Below, in pieces: positions 52,137-63,272 of a stretch of 64,000 nucleotides of DNA (position 1 is the first letter of the stretch; every line of letters begins with the position of its first letter). Source of the DNA: Cantharellus purpuraceus (lineage: Eukaryota > Basidiomycota > Agaricomycetes > Cantharellales > Hydnaceae); NCBI GenBank assembly GCA_025174535.1, contig JALBUN010000045.1, positions 2,914,001-2,978,000 on the forward strand, read 5' to 3'. A model generated the notes under the pieces. That model had not been told where the DNA came from and did not search any database. It saw only the letters and a program-made list of their open reading frames with translations. Position numbers and translations under genes: made by a program.

Positions 52137-54057
52137 CATCTGTGTGAGAGGCTCGCGTGATGCTTGATGATCGATGAACCTTTGAATGGAGCCATTGTAT
52201 AAAGACGGAGTCATCGTCTACTCTCCCCCATTGTGTATCCGTCACCCAAGGAACACTACAGGAGCACCGCTGTATCCGCTCTCCTTCCTCCGGCTCACTG
52301 TCTTCTTGTCACTTGTCCGATCCCAACTCGTGTAAGTTGATTCCATCAAATACATGCCTTATCGTCTGAATATTCAACACTGTCCACCCAGATATCCAGA
52401 CACATAAAACATCGACATGTCACGACCAATCTCAGTATCGTGAGTTCCATTGATGTGTGCAAGACCGTTATCGACTGATGCTATGCATGCCTCCATGCAG
52501 ACGCCGACATATGTGAGTGGTATCAGTGAGACTAATCATGACGTTTGATAAATCATTATCTCATTGTAGTCATTATTCACGCACATCTCGCGAGGCTATG
52601 CTACCCAAAGGAGAGCATGAACTCAAGCAACAACAGCCGTGAGAAGGATGCTGTGCCAGCACGCTCTGCGAAGTCATCGTGAGTTCTACTGGTTCAGGGT
52701 GGTCATGTATTTCCGCTGGCTTACATGTTCACTTAGCCGAAACGTTGTGTGAGTCATTCCGTGGAACAAGCACCTCTGTCGTTGATAGTTCAATCTCTCC
52801 CATTCTAGCACCCGCTCTCTGAAATCCAAACGCAGGCGGTCTGCAGCCCACAAGGCTGTGAGAGGTTCACAATGAGCAATCTTGTTATTGTGTAGCAATT
52901 GAAGTTTACTCACATGTGTGTCCTTCAGCGTGCATGCATATGATCGTGAAATAGTGTCCTTCGCAAATTTCCTCGAGATGATGGCTTCACCACCAGCATC
53001 TGTCACTCGTGCTGAAAGCACCGAATCTTCGCCAACACCCATCGAGGCTACTGCTTGCTCCTCGAGCTCGGCACATGCAGAGACAGTGTCTTCGGCTGAG
53101 GGCGCCCCTACTTCGTTGTTTGTCGACTCTCCTGAGAGCACAGACTTCTACCTGCCACATCGCTACCAGCTCGATGGCTACCAGGTCGCCCCCTACCGGC
53201 CGGACCTCTACCAGCCTCTGCACTAACCTTACCATCCCATCCGGCTGAACCCCTACCAGCCTCCACACCAGCCCGACCAACCCCATCACCCCTACCAACC
53301 TTGCTTCCATAGGGAATCCACCGCTGGTGTTTGGCGGATGGTGCCAACACAATTTAGTTCAATTGCAGGGGCATTGGGTCCCAAACCATCAAATAAGTAC
53401 GTATCACCAAACTCGCAGTGAGCAAGTCGACGAGGTATGAACAGATGATGGTCACACCCATACCCAAGTTACGCACCTTACAAGACTGGGGCGCGGTGTG
53501 GAACTCCACAACTTGGCCACCTGTCCAGACAGTTGCTATTGGGAAGGGTGATGATCCATGTTTCCGAACCAACCAAGTCAACCCAAACGCACCCCCATGA
53601 CTCCCACCTTTTGTATGCGTCCGAACGAGTAAAATAACATGGCCATTTTAGCAATTGGACTGTCCATTCTAGTCGGTTCCAGCTCCATTCTCCCATCTAA
53701 ACCATCGCGAGCACATAATGGATCTTGTAAGGATGTGCACATATACACGAGTTTGCATTGTCTACAGATCGGTATCCTTGACAGTGCACATCGTCGCCTA
53801 CTGGGGAGAAAGAGAGAGAATCGATGAACTGATTGTCAGATAAAGTCTTATTGCATGGCAACGTTCTGGCAAGGAGAGGGGGAGGTATGGGAATGGAAGT
53901 GGGTTACGTCATCGGTCACATAATCCATCCCGTGCCCAAGCACACGCCTTGGCCTTCCTTTGTGACCTCCGGCATTGTGCGTTGTATTTCTGCAGTATAT
54001 CATATATCGGTTGTCAATTACAGTTCACGAAGAATGCATAGACTGCATCCACCAGTG
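52137..54057 (+). repeat. Repeated gene unit, copy B
   Basis: Same organisation as copy A without the flanking 280 bp repeats or the tandem 5' duplication. It starts TCTGTGTGAGAGGC and ends near ATGCATAGACTGCATCCACC, then single-copy sequence of the downstream gene begins. Confidence 0.85.
52417..53226 (+). pseudogene. Repeat-unit gene, copy B (decayed)
   Basis: Homologous to the copy A gene. Three lesions can be read: an extra base in exon 3 (CCCAAAGG where A has CCCCAAGG) shifts the frame; the last intron's donor GTGAG is ATGAG; and a CAA codon in the HQP repeats has become TAA at ~53224. Exon sequences such as DREIVSFANFLEMMASPPAS are otherwise well conserved. Confidence 0.7.
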
Positions 54058-54073
54058 CGTAATTTCAATTTAC

Positions 54074-55222
54074 ATTCCTTCTGATCATGGATCGCAGCAG
54101 ATTCCTTCCGAGATTTCAAAGGCTCAGTCCACAATAGTACGACACAAAAATCCCCCCACTCCTATCACTCACTCCATTTCCCCATCTTTATCTGTCCTCG
54201 ACATTCCAGGAAGGCAGCCAGATGCATGCATCAGCCGATTTGAACATGCTGAACATGAGCTGTTGATGGCTCTTGATGCTTTGAGTAATATTCAAGACTC
54301 GGACTGTGAATCTGGACAGTATGCGGAGGGAATTCATGCTCCACACTTGAGGGGGAATTCCCGGCTTCAAAATCTTCAGTCACGTTATGAGCACGCTAGG
54401 CAAACATACAAGACTGAACTGTGGAACCAAGACTTTGAGCCTGTACTACAGGGGATACTGGCAGCGACTGCATCTGCAACTGTTCGCTCAGACTGGGAGG
54501 AAAGTGCTCAGATAGAGGTTTTGCGTCGACTGGTGGCTTTGGGGTCTGTCGTGCGGAAGGAGAAGGACGCGTTAGATGGACTTCTGGGAACGTTCATGCG
54601 AATGGGGGATATGTTGGAGGAATTCAAGTTACTACTTGGAACGTTGTACGGGCCTTCTAGATCGGAACCCGATGCTCTCCATGGAAGCCGTGAGCATGAG
54701 GGCCCGACCAGTACATCGCGAAGCCAGGACCACGACGATCAAAGTTTGGCGGCACTTGCACAGGCAAAGCTACCAGAAACAACACCCAGAATCGATTCCG
54801 AAGATGGGAAGAGGTCTGGGATTCAAGTGCGTTCAGAACATAATGCCATATCTACCTGCAGCCATGGAGGCAGCTCCACGACATATCTGGGTGACGACAA
54901 GTTCGCTGCACCAACCATCTCTGCGCCAATGATGGAGGCCGAACTTTGCAATGGCATTGCGGAACACGGAGCTGCCGCTAAGCTGCGTGCCGAAAATGCA
55001 GCTCTGCGTGCTGCAATGGACACTGAGACGGACCAGCTGAATGCCATGCTTGCTGAAGTGGAGTTTCGCAATGAGGAGGACCTGTCCCTGGCGGCGGTGC
55101 TCTTGGTGGAAGCTGTGGAAGTACGAGCACAGGTAGAGCGTGTGCGTGAGGCTACAAGAGCGGATCTCGAGGCGTGTGTCAGGCTTCGTGAGGAGACAGC
55201 ACGTCGTGAAAGTGCCGTTTGA
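54074..55222 (+). CDS. Hypothetical host protein with C-terminal coiled coil
   Basis: Open frame to TGA at 55220-55222. The true start is unclear: the frame is open leftwards into repeat unit B, and the first in-frame Met in unique sequence is at 54266 (MALDALSNIQ), giving 318 residues. The middle is helical (SRFEHAEHELLMALDALSN, EEFKLLLGTLYG), a polar linker follows, and the C-terminal ~110 residues form a coiled coil (KLRAENAALRAAMDTETDQL, RAQVERVREATRADLEACV). Composition and codon use look like host genes. No family recognised. Unit B may have replaced the promoter and first exon. Confidence 0.55.
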   Translation: MPSDHGSQQIPSEISKAQSTIVRHKNPPTPITHSISPSLSVLDIPGRQPDACISRFEHAEHELLMALDALSNIQDSDCESGQYAEGIHAPHLRGNSRLQNLQSRYEHARQTYKTELWNQDFEPVLQGILAATASATVRSDWEESAQIEVLRRLVALGSVVRKEKDALDGLLGTFMRMGDMLEEFKLLLGTLYGPSRSEPDALHGSREHEGPTSTSRSQDHDDQSLAALAQAKLPETTPRIDSEDGKRSGIQVRSEHNAISTCSHGGSSTTYLGDDKFAAPTISAPMMEAELCNGIAEHGAAAKLRAENAALRAAMDTETDQLNAMLAEVEFRNEEDLSLAAVLLVEAVEVRAQVERVREATRADLEACVRLREETARRESAV

Positions 55223-55674
55223 TGAGATGGGATGGTTGTAACAACGGTGAAGCCGGGGAGATGTTTTTCACGGGTTAGTACTATGTAGGACTCTGTCAGG
55301 ACTCGTGGGGTTATGTTTATTCTCTCAGCGTGTATTCTCACTTGCGTCTCTCGTACTTGTTGTAAGCATCGTATCTGTATTCTTCAGAACAGGCTTTGAT
55401 GAACCCGTTTAACAAGAAAAACAGTTGGAATTTCAGCTGCCGTACTTCCCGTTCTCTTCTCGCTGGCCACACTGATATATATATGCTAGAGACAGACCTA
55501 AATCGAATCGTCGGTACATGATGACACCGTGTACCAATCATCCGAAGTACACTAGACACGACACGGTCAGCACGTGACTTATCAAACTTGCTTCTGCTAT
55601 CGCTCACCACCAGGTAAAAACCTAGCACCCGAAGCATCCCCGGGTTGCTGCTAATCCCTCCCTTACCCCCCTTT
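55223..55674. other. Spacer between the coiled-coil gene and the ADE2 relic
   Basis: Convergent 3' ends, so mostly untranslated sequence is expected. No repeat shared with the window and no accepted ORF. A TATATATATG tract lies near 55477. Confidence 0.4.
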
Positions 55675-57664
55675 CTACCCAGGATACACCCCCCATCCCA
55701 TTGCTTCCAGCTTCTCCACTTCATCCATCACTTCCCGCTGTATGTCTCAATGCGGTCGGCGATATCTGGAACCCCCGCACCCATGATGCGTGTCGCTAAG
55801 AAACCACCATTGAGAGAGTTGTTGATGGCAACTGTCGCGACAGGAACGCCCCTCTGAGGATAAGAGTAAGCAAGTGGAAAAGGTGAACGAAGGTGAAGTC
55901 TCACAGGCATTTGCATGATGCTATGTAAGGAATCTACGCCTGCCTTTTACGGGGACCCCAATAACAGGGAGAGGCGTGAGGGTGGCAACCATTCCTGGAA
56001 GATGCGCACCGCCACCTGCTCCGGGGATGATCACAAGAACACCTGCAGCAACAGCAGGTCAATGATTCTATGGTGAAACAGATGATGATGGGACAGGAGC
56101 TTGGAAATGATGGTCTAGTAGACATTAGAAAGCACCTCACTCACCTCTTCCTCTTCGTCTCGCTTCTCTAGCAAATCGAACCGTCCGGTTGACAGTTCGA
56201 TGTGCTGATACAATCGTAGAGTTCATGTGCCACTTGGGGGTGAGTGAGCGCCTCCGCCGCAGGACGCATTACCGGGAGGCCCGAGTCAGAGCCTATGATG
56301 ACGGAAACAAGGGGAACGGGGTGCGAATGAGAGGGGGAGGTCTGAATTTGAGTGTAGAGCGGAATGAAAGGATGGAGATGTAAGGATGATGATGATAGTG
56401 TTAGTGTCAAGTTCTTCTGCAGGAAGCACTTCGAGTAACCGTCGGCGATGGTTTGCATTGTGCATCATTTTCTGCGACAAGCGTGATATGGTCCATCTTC
56501 CTTCCTTTCAGGCAGATTTACCGTGGAGGTGGACGTGCGCTCCAGGGAGTGTAAGAACCACATTTGCGACAGCAAGTAAAAGCGCTATAGAGGAGAAGGT
56601 CCCGAGGAGGTTCAGCATGGCTGCGGCGGGGGTCACGAGAGCAGTGGAGCCGAGAGAATTGCGTGAGGATGGTGCTCGGATTGTGATGCGTGTCAAGTTT
56701 CGATGGTGTAGTGGCTGCTGTTGTGCGGCCGTGGCGCGATTTCATTAATGCAGATGATGCCTGGTGAGTCAAATGAAACGCATGGTCAGTCTGTAGATCA
56801 AGCACAGAAGATAATAGGAGAAGGGATGCAGAGATTCTAACCATCTTCGAGAAGGAACATTTCAACGCCAAACACACCCGCACCCTCAAATGTACGCACT
56901 GCATCCTACGCAACGTCTCGCGCACGTCGTACAATGTCTTCCGACGCCCTCAGAGGCGCAAAGACCAGATGACAGATGCTTTCCCTATGCACAGTCTCCA
57001 CTACAGGATACGACACGGCCTCACCCTCTGTAGTTCGGACAACCATGACAGCGACTTCGCGCGAAAATGGGATCCACTTTTCTGCGTATAATGGCCTGTT
57101 TCTGAGAGCTAGTGCACGTGAATTGTGCCTTCGTCCGCCGCGCGCAGTACATAGTTACCGCGTCCATCATATGCGAACGTGCGACTAACGTCGGCGGGAG
57201 TAACCAGCTGTTGTTCTACAGCCGCACCCACACCCGCGATGCCATTCACAGCTAGGCACTGTGTAATGGGCAATCCCCGAGCGCGAAGATGCTCCTTTCG
57301 TCGAAACCTATTCTGGACAATACGCGATGCCTGTGGACCTGGATGGGTTGGTATGCAGGTCACTGCCCGGATACCATCCAGGACCTCGGCGTCGACGTGT
57401 TCTATTTCAACAATGAGGATGTCCACTTGGGATGCTAGTAAGCGGATCGCGTCAGGCGCGGTGAAGGGGCCAGTATCATGTGTGAGTGGGGGTAGAGGCA
57501 CAGTGACTTTTTTTGCAGGAGAGGGTGACGGATTAAGCACAACAACGGGAATATTGAGGCCGCGAGCATGCGACCGAGTTGGCCACCGCCTGATGCAATA
57601 GTTAGGCGATGACGTGTGGAGGAGGCGAGAAAATACCTAGAACACCGACTTTCTTGGATTCCAT
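55675..57664 (-). pseudogene. ADE2: Phosphoribosylaminoimidazole carboxylase (ADE2), decayed copy
   Basis: Would convert AIR to CAIR in purine synthesis. The minus strand starts MESKKVGVL, then an intron, GGGQLGRML, then a frameshift into LNIPVVVLNP. Further recognisable parts: VDILIVEIEHVDAEVLDGI, FAYDGRGNYVLRA (ATP-grasp), a frameshift, RNRPLYAEKW, YPVVETVHRESICHLVFAPL, a nonsense codon in RDVA-stop-DAVRTFEGAGVFGVE, INEIAPRPHNSSHYTIE, then the PurE half ([48 protein letters not shown]) and a one-base loss before [13 protein letters not shown]. At least four frame breaks and one stop cannot be removed as introns, so it is inactive unless the assembly is wrong. It is divergent from RSA3, 126 bp apart. 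Confidence 0.85.
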
Positions 57665-57790
57665 AGATGATACATTTAAAAGTTGGTCTTGTCCACTTCT
57701 GCTGCTAAGCGGCGTGGACAGTGAGCTGGAGAACGGGCTGAACGCTGAGCTTTACGGTTAACAATTTGTCGTCACGCGTTGGGTCACACC

Positions 57791-58445
57791 ATGGCTCCCG
57801 CCACTGCGTCTCGACCACGAAAGCGCAACAGAAAGCGCAAACGGCGAAACGTATCGTCGTCGTCGTCGTCGTCATCCTCATCTTCTGAGGAAGAATCTCC
57901 CCGTGTCGTCATCTCACCTCCCGCAGCGCCACCCACCACCGGGGGCGACGTCTCAGATTCAGACTCGGACACGTCTTCCTCGTCTTCGTCTTCAACCCCT
58001 TCTACTAGACCTGTTGAACACACAAAATATACAAATTCCGACCTTCCAACTCAGACACTCGGTCGTCACTCATCTCGCTCGCCCACTCCTCCAGACACAG
58101 CTCTCCCGCCCTTAGTTTCCCCAAATCCGACCACAGATGCTGAAAAGGACAGGGAGAAGGTACTAAGAGAGAAATTCCGCAAGTTCTGGATGGCATCTGT
58201 TGCAGAAGAATTCAAAGATGACCTGGAGCAAATCCGCAAAGTGCGTAGCTTTGATGCTCGTCTTATATCTCATAGTCAACGCCATCTAGGAGCCCAATAT
58301 GACGACGTCGCGCCTTTCGCTTCTTATTGATGCTCTTGCATCGGGAGCTGATGTGTTTTCAACGGTGGCGCAATCTGACCCCGGAAATCAGATCAACGAG
58401 GTCGAGGTTGTGCTAGGCTCCTCAAGCTCATGGTCCCAGACTTGA
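57791..58445 (+). CDS. RSA3: Ribosome assembly protein 3 (Rsa3)
   Basis: Nucleolar factor for 60S subunit assembly. Exons 57791-58240 and 58290-58445, intron 49 bp (GTGCGT...CTAG), 201 residues. The N-terminus is strongly basic (SRPRKRNRKRKRRN), followed by Ser-runs and acidic patches typical of nucleolar proteins. The Rsa3 domain spans ~115-185: EKFRKFWMASVAEEFKDDLE, QIRK then EPNMTTSRLSLLIDALASGA and DVFS across the intron. Without splicing the frame loses the conserved helix. The ATG at 57791 is the first in frame after an upstream region shared with the divergent ADE2 relic. Confidence 0.88.
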
Positions 58446-58488
58446 GCAATTAGCGCAGTATCCACTCGTCTTGTGATTACATTTACAC

Positions 58489-60222
58489 CGGTGGATGTCG
58501 TCTATGCATTCTGCGTGAACTGTAATTGCCAATCGATATATGATATACTGCAAAAATGAAATGTACCACGCCAGAGGGTTACAAGGCAAGGTCAAGGCGT
58601 GTGCTTTGGGCATGGGATGGGATCATGTAGTCCATGACGTCACCTACCTCCATTCTCATCCCTGCCTTCTTAATGTTGCCATGCAACAAGACTTTCTTAT
58701 CAGTTCATCGACTCTCTCGTAGATCTGCACTGTCAAGGATACCGATCTAGACAATGCAAACTCCTGTATATGTGCACATCCTTACAAGATATGTACTTGC
58801 GATAATGGAACTGGAATTGACTGGGATGGCCGATCAAATTGCTAAAACGGCCATGTTCTTTTACTCGTTCGAACGCATACCAGAGGTGGGAGTCGTGGGG
58901 GCGCGTTTGGGTTGACTCGGTTGGTCAGGAGACATGGATGTCACCCTTCCCAATAGCAACTGTCTGGACAGGCGGCCAGGTTGTGGAGTTCCACACTGTA
59001 CCCCCATCTTGGTATCCTTTATTGGTATGGGTTCATGCCTCGCCAACTTCTTGGTCACTGCGAGTTTGATAATACGTACTTATTTGATGTTCTGGGACCC
59101 AATGCCCCTGCAATTGAACTATATTGCGTTGGCACCCTCCACCAAACACCAGCAGTGGATTCCCTAGAGGAGGAAGGCTGGTAGGGGTGATGGGGTTGGT
59201 CGGGCTGGTGGTGAAGCTGGTGAGACTGGTAATGAGACTGGTACGGTTGGTGCAGAGGCTGGTGGGGGTCCAGCTGGTAGGAGGCGAGCTGGTAGCTATC
59301 GGACTGGTAGCGATATGGCGGGTAGGAGTCGTCTGTGCTCTCAGGACAGTCGACAAACATCGAAGTAGACGCGCCCTCAGCCGAAGAGATCGTTTCTGCA
59401 AGTGCCGAGCTCGAGGAGCAGGCAGTAGCCTCGATGGGTGTTGGCGAAGATTCGGTGCTTTCAGCACGACCGACGGATGCTGGTGGGGAAGCCATCATCT
59501 CGAGGAAATTTGCGAAGGACACTACCTCCGGATCATATGCATGCACGCTGAAGGACCTCACATGTGAGTAAACTTCAATTGCTACACAATAACAAGATTG
59601 CTCACTGTGAACCTCTCACAGCCTTGTGGGCTGCAGACCGCTTGCGTTTGGATTTCAGAGAACGGGTGCTAGAATGGGAGAGATTGAACCATCAACGACA
59701 GAGATGCTTGTTCCACGGAATGACTCACACAACATTTTGGCTAGGTGAGCATGTAAGTCAGTGGGGATACAAGGATAGACCACCATGAACCAGTAGAACT
59801 CACGATGACTTCGTAGAGTGTGCTGGCACAGCATCCTTCTCACGGCTGTTGTTGCTTGAGCTCATGCTCCCCCTGGGCAGCATAGCCCGAGATGTGAGTG
59901 GATAATGACTACTGATTTATCAAACGTCATGATTAGTCTCACTGATACCACTCACATATGTTGGTGTCTATATGGAGGCATGCCACAGCATCAGTCAATA
60001 GCGGCCTCGCACACATCAATGGAACTCACGATACCGAGGCTGGTCGTGACATGTCGATGTTTTATGTGTCTGGATATCTGGGTGGACAATGTTGAATATT
60101 TAGACGATAAAGTATGTGTTTGATGGAATCAACCTACACGAGTTGGGATCGGACAAGTCACAATAAGACAGTGAGCGTGAGGAAGGAGAGCAGGTAGAGC
60201 GATGCTCCTGTAGTGTTCCTTA
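58489..60222 (-). repeat. Repeated gene unit, copy C (inverted)
   Basis: Reverse-complement match to copies A and B, ending 44 bp beyond the RSA3 stop codon. The left boundary (tail end) is at the ATCCACCGGTG shared with copy B; the right boundary is at the AAGGAACACTAC shared with A and B, after which a copia LTR begins. Confidence 0.85.
59055..60052 (-). CDS. Repeat-unit gene, copy C (open, all splice sites kept)
   Basis: The ATG at 60052 opens the same multi-exon gene as copy A: GTGAG donors and AG acceptors in matching places, all phase 2, same microexons. Differences from A include whole-codon changes in the C-terminal repeats (extra YQSHYQSHQ in the HQP region) and amino-acid substitutions that keep the frame. 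The long terminal exon (59055 to ~59535) encodes VHAYDPEVVSFANFLEMMAS and the Pro/His/Tyr repeats. Preservation of introns and frame in two divergent copies suggests past or present coding function. Terminal exon uncertainty is as in copy A. Confidence 0.5.
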
Positions 60223-60223
60223 T

Positions 60224-60662
60224 GGTCGAAGGAAGTAGGATAGAAGTTGTTGTTCAGTACCTGTCCTTATATACATATTCTAAGTCTATATTTAATATTA
60301 TACCATATCATACTTAAGATTTCTCGTATTGCCGGATCCCTCGATGTTATGGATACTCAGCCCTTCGCTAAGTACGCAGCAGGTACGTTAATCTGTCCCT
60401 TGATTCTGATGCTGTTCAATAACACTCCCCCTCAATGCGAGGATTCCTCCATCCCTAGTTTTCTCGCCAAATGCCTATGCTGTTGCACGTCCAACCCCTT
60501 TGTCATGATGTCCGCTGGTTTCCCCTTCGACGGGACGTAGGTAAGTGTCACTTTGTTTGAAGCCACTTTCTCGCAGATGAAGTGGTGAGCGACGTTTATG
60601 TGTTTCGTGTGGGCGTGGTAGGTAGTGTCATATGGATAGAGTGATGGCTCTGAGGTTGTCAA
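60224..60662 (-). mobile_element. 3' end of a third copia element (Copia-3): RNase H tail and LTR
   Basis: Minus-strand ORF 60432-60662 ends with HTKHINVAHHFICEKVASNK and YVPSKGKPADIMTKGL, the copia RNase H C-terminus. A purine tract (plus strand CTCCCCCTCA, ~60424) follows and then an LTR of about 200 bp (60224-60423, minus strand start TGTTATTG). Everything upstream of RNase H is missing. Confidence 0.75.
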
Positions 60663-61062
60663 ATCAAATCAAGATGCGGCTGCCCAAAATTTCCCTGACC
60701 TTAGGCCAAAAAGTTACAATTTCCAATTTGCTCCAAACAGCTCCAAAATGCATGAAGAACTGATGCATCAATGGAACTGGAGATGGATGAGTGGGAACAG
60801 TGGTGATGATCAGATGACAAATGGAGATAAATCTGTTTTCATAAGGAGTATAGATTTCATGTGCATGGAGATATAGAAAGATATGACAGGGATCTGGATG
60901 GTTGTAACAATTACTCTAGATCTTGCCCTTTTTGTACCAACTGGTCATTCAAAAGGGTTCAAGCCTGTAACAATGTGTAAGTACCTTAGGTACTTACTTA
61001 CTGTATAATTATTATATACTATATATTGAGATCTGAATCAAATCAGTCTACAGGTATGTTAC
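60663..61062. other. Degenerate reversed gypsy LTR and AT-rich filler
   Basis: 60755-60910 is a diverged reverse copy of the Gypsy-2 LTR (TGATGCATCAATGGAACTGG to GGATGGTTGTAACA). A small palindrome with arms GTAAGTACC/GGTACTTAC lies at about 60977. The rest has no match in the window and no accepted gene. Confidence 0.5.
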
Positions 61063-61272
61063 AACCATATTCATCAATGCCCAGATCCCTGTCCAATCTA
61101 TGCAGATCCCCATGCAAATGAAATCTATACTCCATATGGAAACTGTCATGTCCCACTCGTCTGTCTGATCATCATCACAGTTTCCAACCATCCATCTCTG
61201 GTTCCAATTGATGCATCAGCACCTGAACATCCATCCCTGTCAGACTCAGACATACTCATGTAAGGCCATAGG
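61063..61272 (+). mobile_element. Diverged Gypsy-2-type LTR fragment
   Basis: Starts TGTTACAACCATATTC and follows the LTR to CATGTAAGGCC, where an L1 LTR begins. About 80% identity by eye to the other LTRs. Confidence 0.7.
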
Positions 61273-61752
61273 TGTATGGGAGCTGGTTTTCCTTGAATAA
61301 CATCTTGTTTCCTGTCCCAAATCTATGTATTTTCACTTCATGGCCTTAAAATATCAGCAAATACCTGCTGCTTTCTATTGATTTAGGGTCATTCAAATAT
61401 TCTCTATTTTTTCATATTTTTTTCAGGAATTTTCCATGCAGAAATGAGTCCACAACCTTGTTGTTCTGCTGGGCAAAGTTTTGGATCCCACATGGACCCA
61501 CAAACCTTTGCAGATGTCACCAGCTTTAAAGTCAGCCGGAGTCACCCGGACAACTGACTCATTTTCAATCACATGACTCATTTCAATCTCCGACTCAATC
61601 TGGTCACCACTGCCAGTAAATGCTCAATATCTTTGCAACCACTGCACCTCCTGACTCCATTTTCAGTGGAGAGTTCAATAGAAGCTGTGCCTACCCATAG
61701 CTGTGCCGATCAGCCTAGGAAACAAAGTATTGACCAAGTTATTTGAGTAATG

Positions 61753-61867
61753 GTGACTCATGCAATGACTCCTGCCATGACTCATGCTATGACTCCTTCC
61801 ATGACTCATACCATGACTCCTGTGATTACTCATACTATGACTCCATCCATGACTCATGCCATGAGTC
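61753..61867 (+). promoter_or_regulatory. Array of TGACTCA motifs in the L1 LTR
   Basis: TGACTCA/TGAGTCA (the Gcn4/AP-1 bZIP consensus) occurs at least five times among diverged 16 bp units, with two more sites ~170 bp upstream. The array lies ~250 bp upstream of the TATA-like AATATAAAAGG (~61999). Other L1 copies have shorter arrays (8607-8653, 26310-26360). Confidence 0.6.
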
Positions 61868-62223
61868 AGAGCAAATCCAAGCAGCTCATTGGCTAGGAAA
61901 CTTCCACCCCCTTCTCACATATTCCACTAGCTTCCAGTAGTTTCCATCTATTAATAGGTAGAAGTTTCCAGTAGTATTAGTCAGCTCCTGTAAATACAAT
62001 ATAAAAGGAGCCCATTCTGCCTCTGAATAAATAACCATTTTCTACCCCATCATTTGCACATCAGTGTGACTAGAGTGACATACAGTGTCATCCTCTATAT
62101 CTCAGTAACTGTTGATTGTCCAGTTCAAGGGTCGCTTACAGTTGTGTAACTGTATTTGATTGCACTTGAAGTAGTGATTGTCCTGCTTTGGGCATGAGTG
62201 TAGTATCTACCTCATGTGACTAC

Positions 62224-62789
62224 GACGCTTGTTCAGAAATACAACAAATACATATATACAACCTATTTTCCTCAAATTTTATACAATACACTTCAATTCA
62301 AACTTATTTTCATATTTCAACATGATTCTCAAATTTTACACAATATACTAGATTAAAACATATTGTGATATTTTGGCATAATTCTCAAAAATAATTCTTT
62401 TTTTCCCTATTTAGTGGTGGCAACTCCCTTGAGGGAACATCCAAATATCATTGATTCTTTCTTATACAATACTTGTAACATAATTTGAACTATCTTTAAT
62501 CCCCACCTGGTATTTGTATATCTAAATACCCTATATAATACCAATTATATTAATACATATATTCCTATTATATCCATGTAAATGATTATGTTCATCTCAA
62601 CCAAATATCTCATCTTTTAAAGTTTATTAAAATATAGAATATATGTTTATATTTATGAAAATTTCACACATCCGAAATCTTTTAAGATATCCAAATTGTA
62701 ACTCCCTGGCTTTATGTATCATTGAAATCCTGATGTATATCTCCTATACATCAGAATATTGTATACTGACATGATTCCGAACAAGCGTC
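62224..62789 (+). mobile_element. MITE copy 7
   Basis: Target duplication TAC (62221-62223 and 62790-62792) within the L1 LTR. Terminal repeats GACGCTTGTTCAG and GAACAAGCGTC. Confidence 0.95.
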
Positions 62790-63272
62790 TACGAATCTAC
62801 AGGGTGAGATTGTCTGTCGATAGTCCTGCCATTAGTGCTCTTGTTTAAGTTACTAGTGTGTACTGCCTTTGCAGAGCATTAGGATCTTGAACTCGTGTGA
62901 AGCAGTTGCTAGACTACTTCACACATTGCTGTTACCTGCTTCAGAGTGTCACTGGTTGGACAGTTGGATTCATCCACCTACTTCCTCTAGCCTCTAAGTG
63001 CATTCCCTTCTTTTTGGAATATCTGGACCCCTAAGCATCCGTGAACTCTAGACTCTGGAAGTCTTATTCATTCCCTACTGCTAAGAAATGTATTACCTTC
63101 CTGCGTATCGTCTGCATTGACCATTACAACGGATTGTAACCAAAGTACAAACGTTAAATCGTTTCTGGAGTTGTGCTGCAGTAGGATTTGATATTCTTCT
63201 CAGCTGTTCATTCATGGAATTGTGGTGATTTAGAGTTTGCCCTAACACCATAATTTTGCGGGTTCCAAAACA

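Larger units (their letters stand above)
61273..63272 (+). mobile_element. L1 LTR containing a MITE
   Basis: TGTATGGGAGCTGG to GGTTCCAAAACA; ~1.43 kb without the MITE at 62224-62789. It has the largest TGACTCA array of the family. Flanks (ATAGG left, CAGAG right) do not match. Left flank is a gypsy LTR fragment and right flank a reversed Gypsy-2 internal region. Confidence 0.9.

Noticed and set aside
56168..56934. Several minus-strand ORFs as separate small genes
   Set aside because: They are frameshifted pieces of the ADE2 relic in the correct order.
60977..60997. Palindrome with arms GTAAGTACC/GGTACTTAC as a transposon end
   Set aside because: Single occurrence, no partner repeat or target duplication found nearby.
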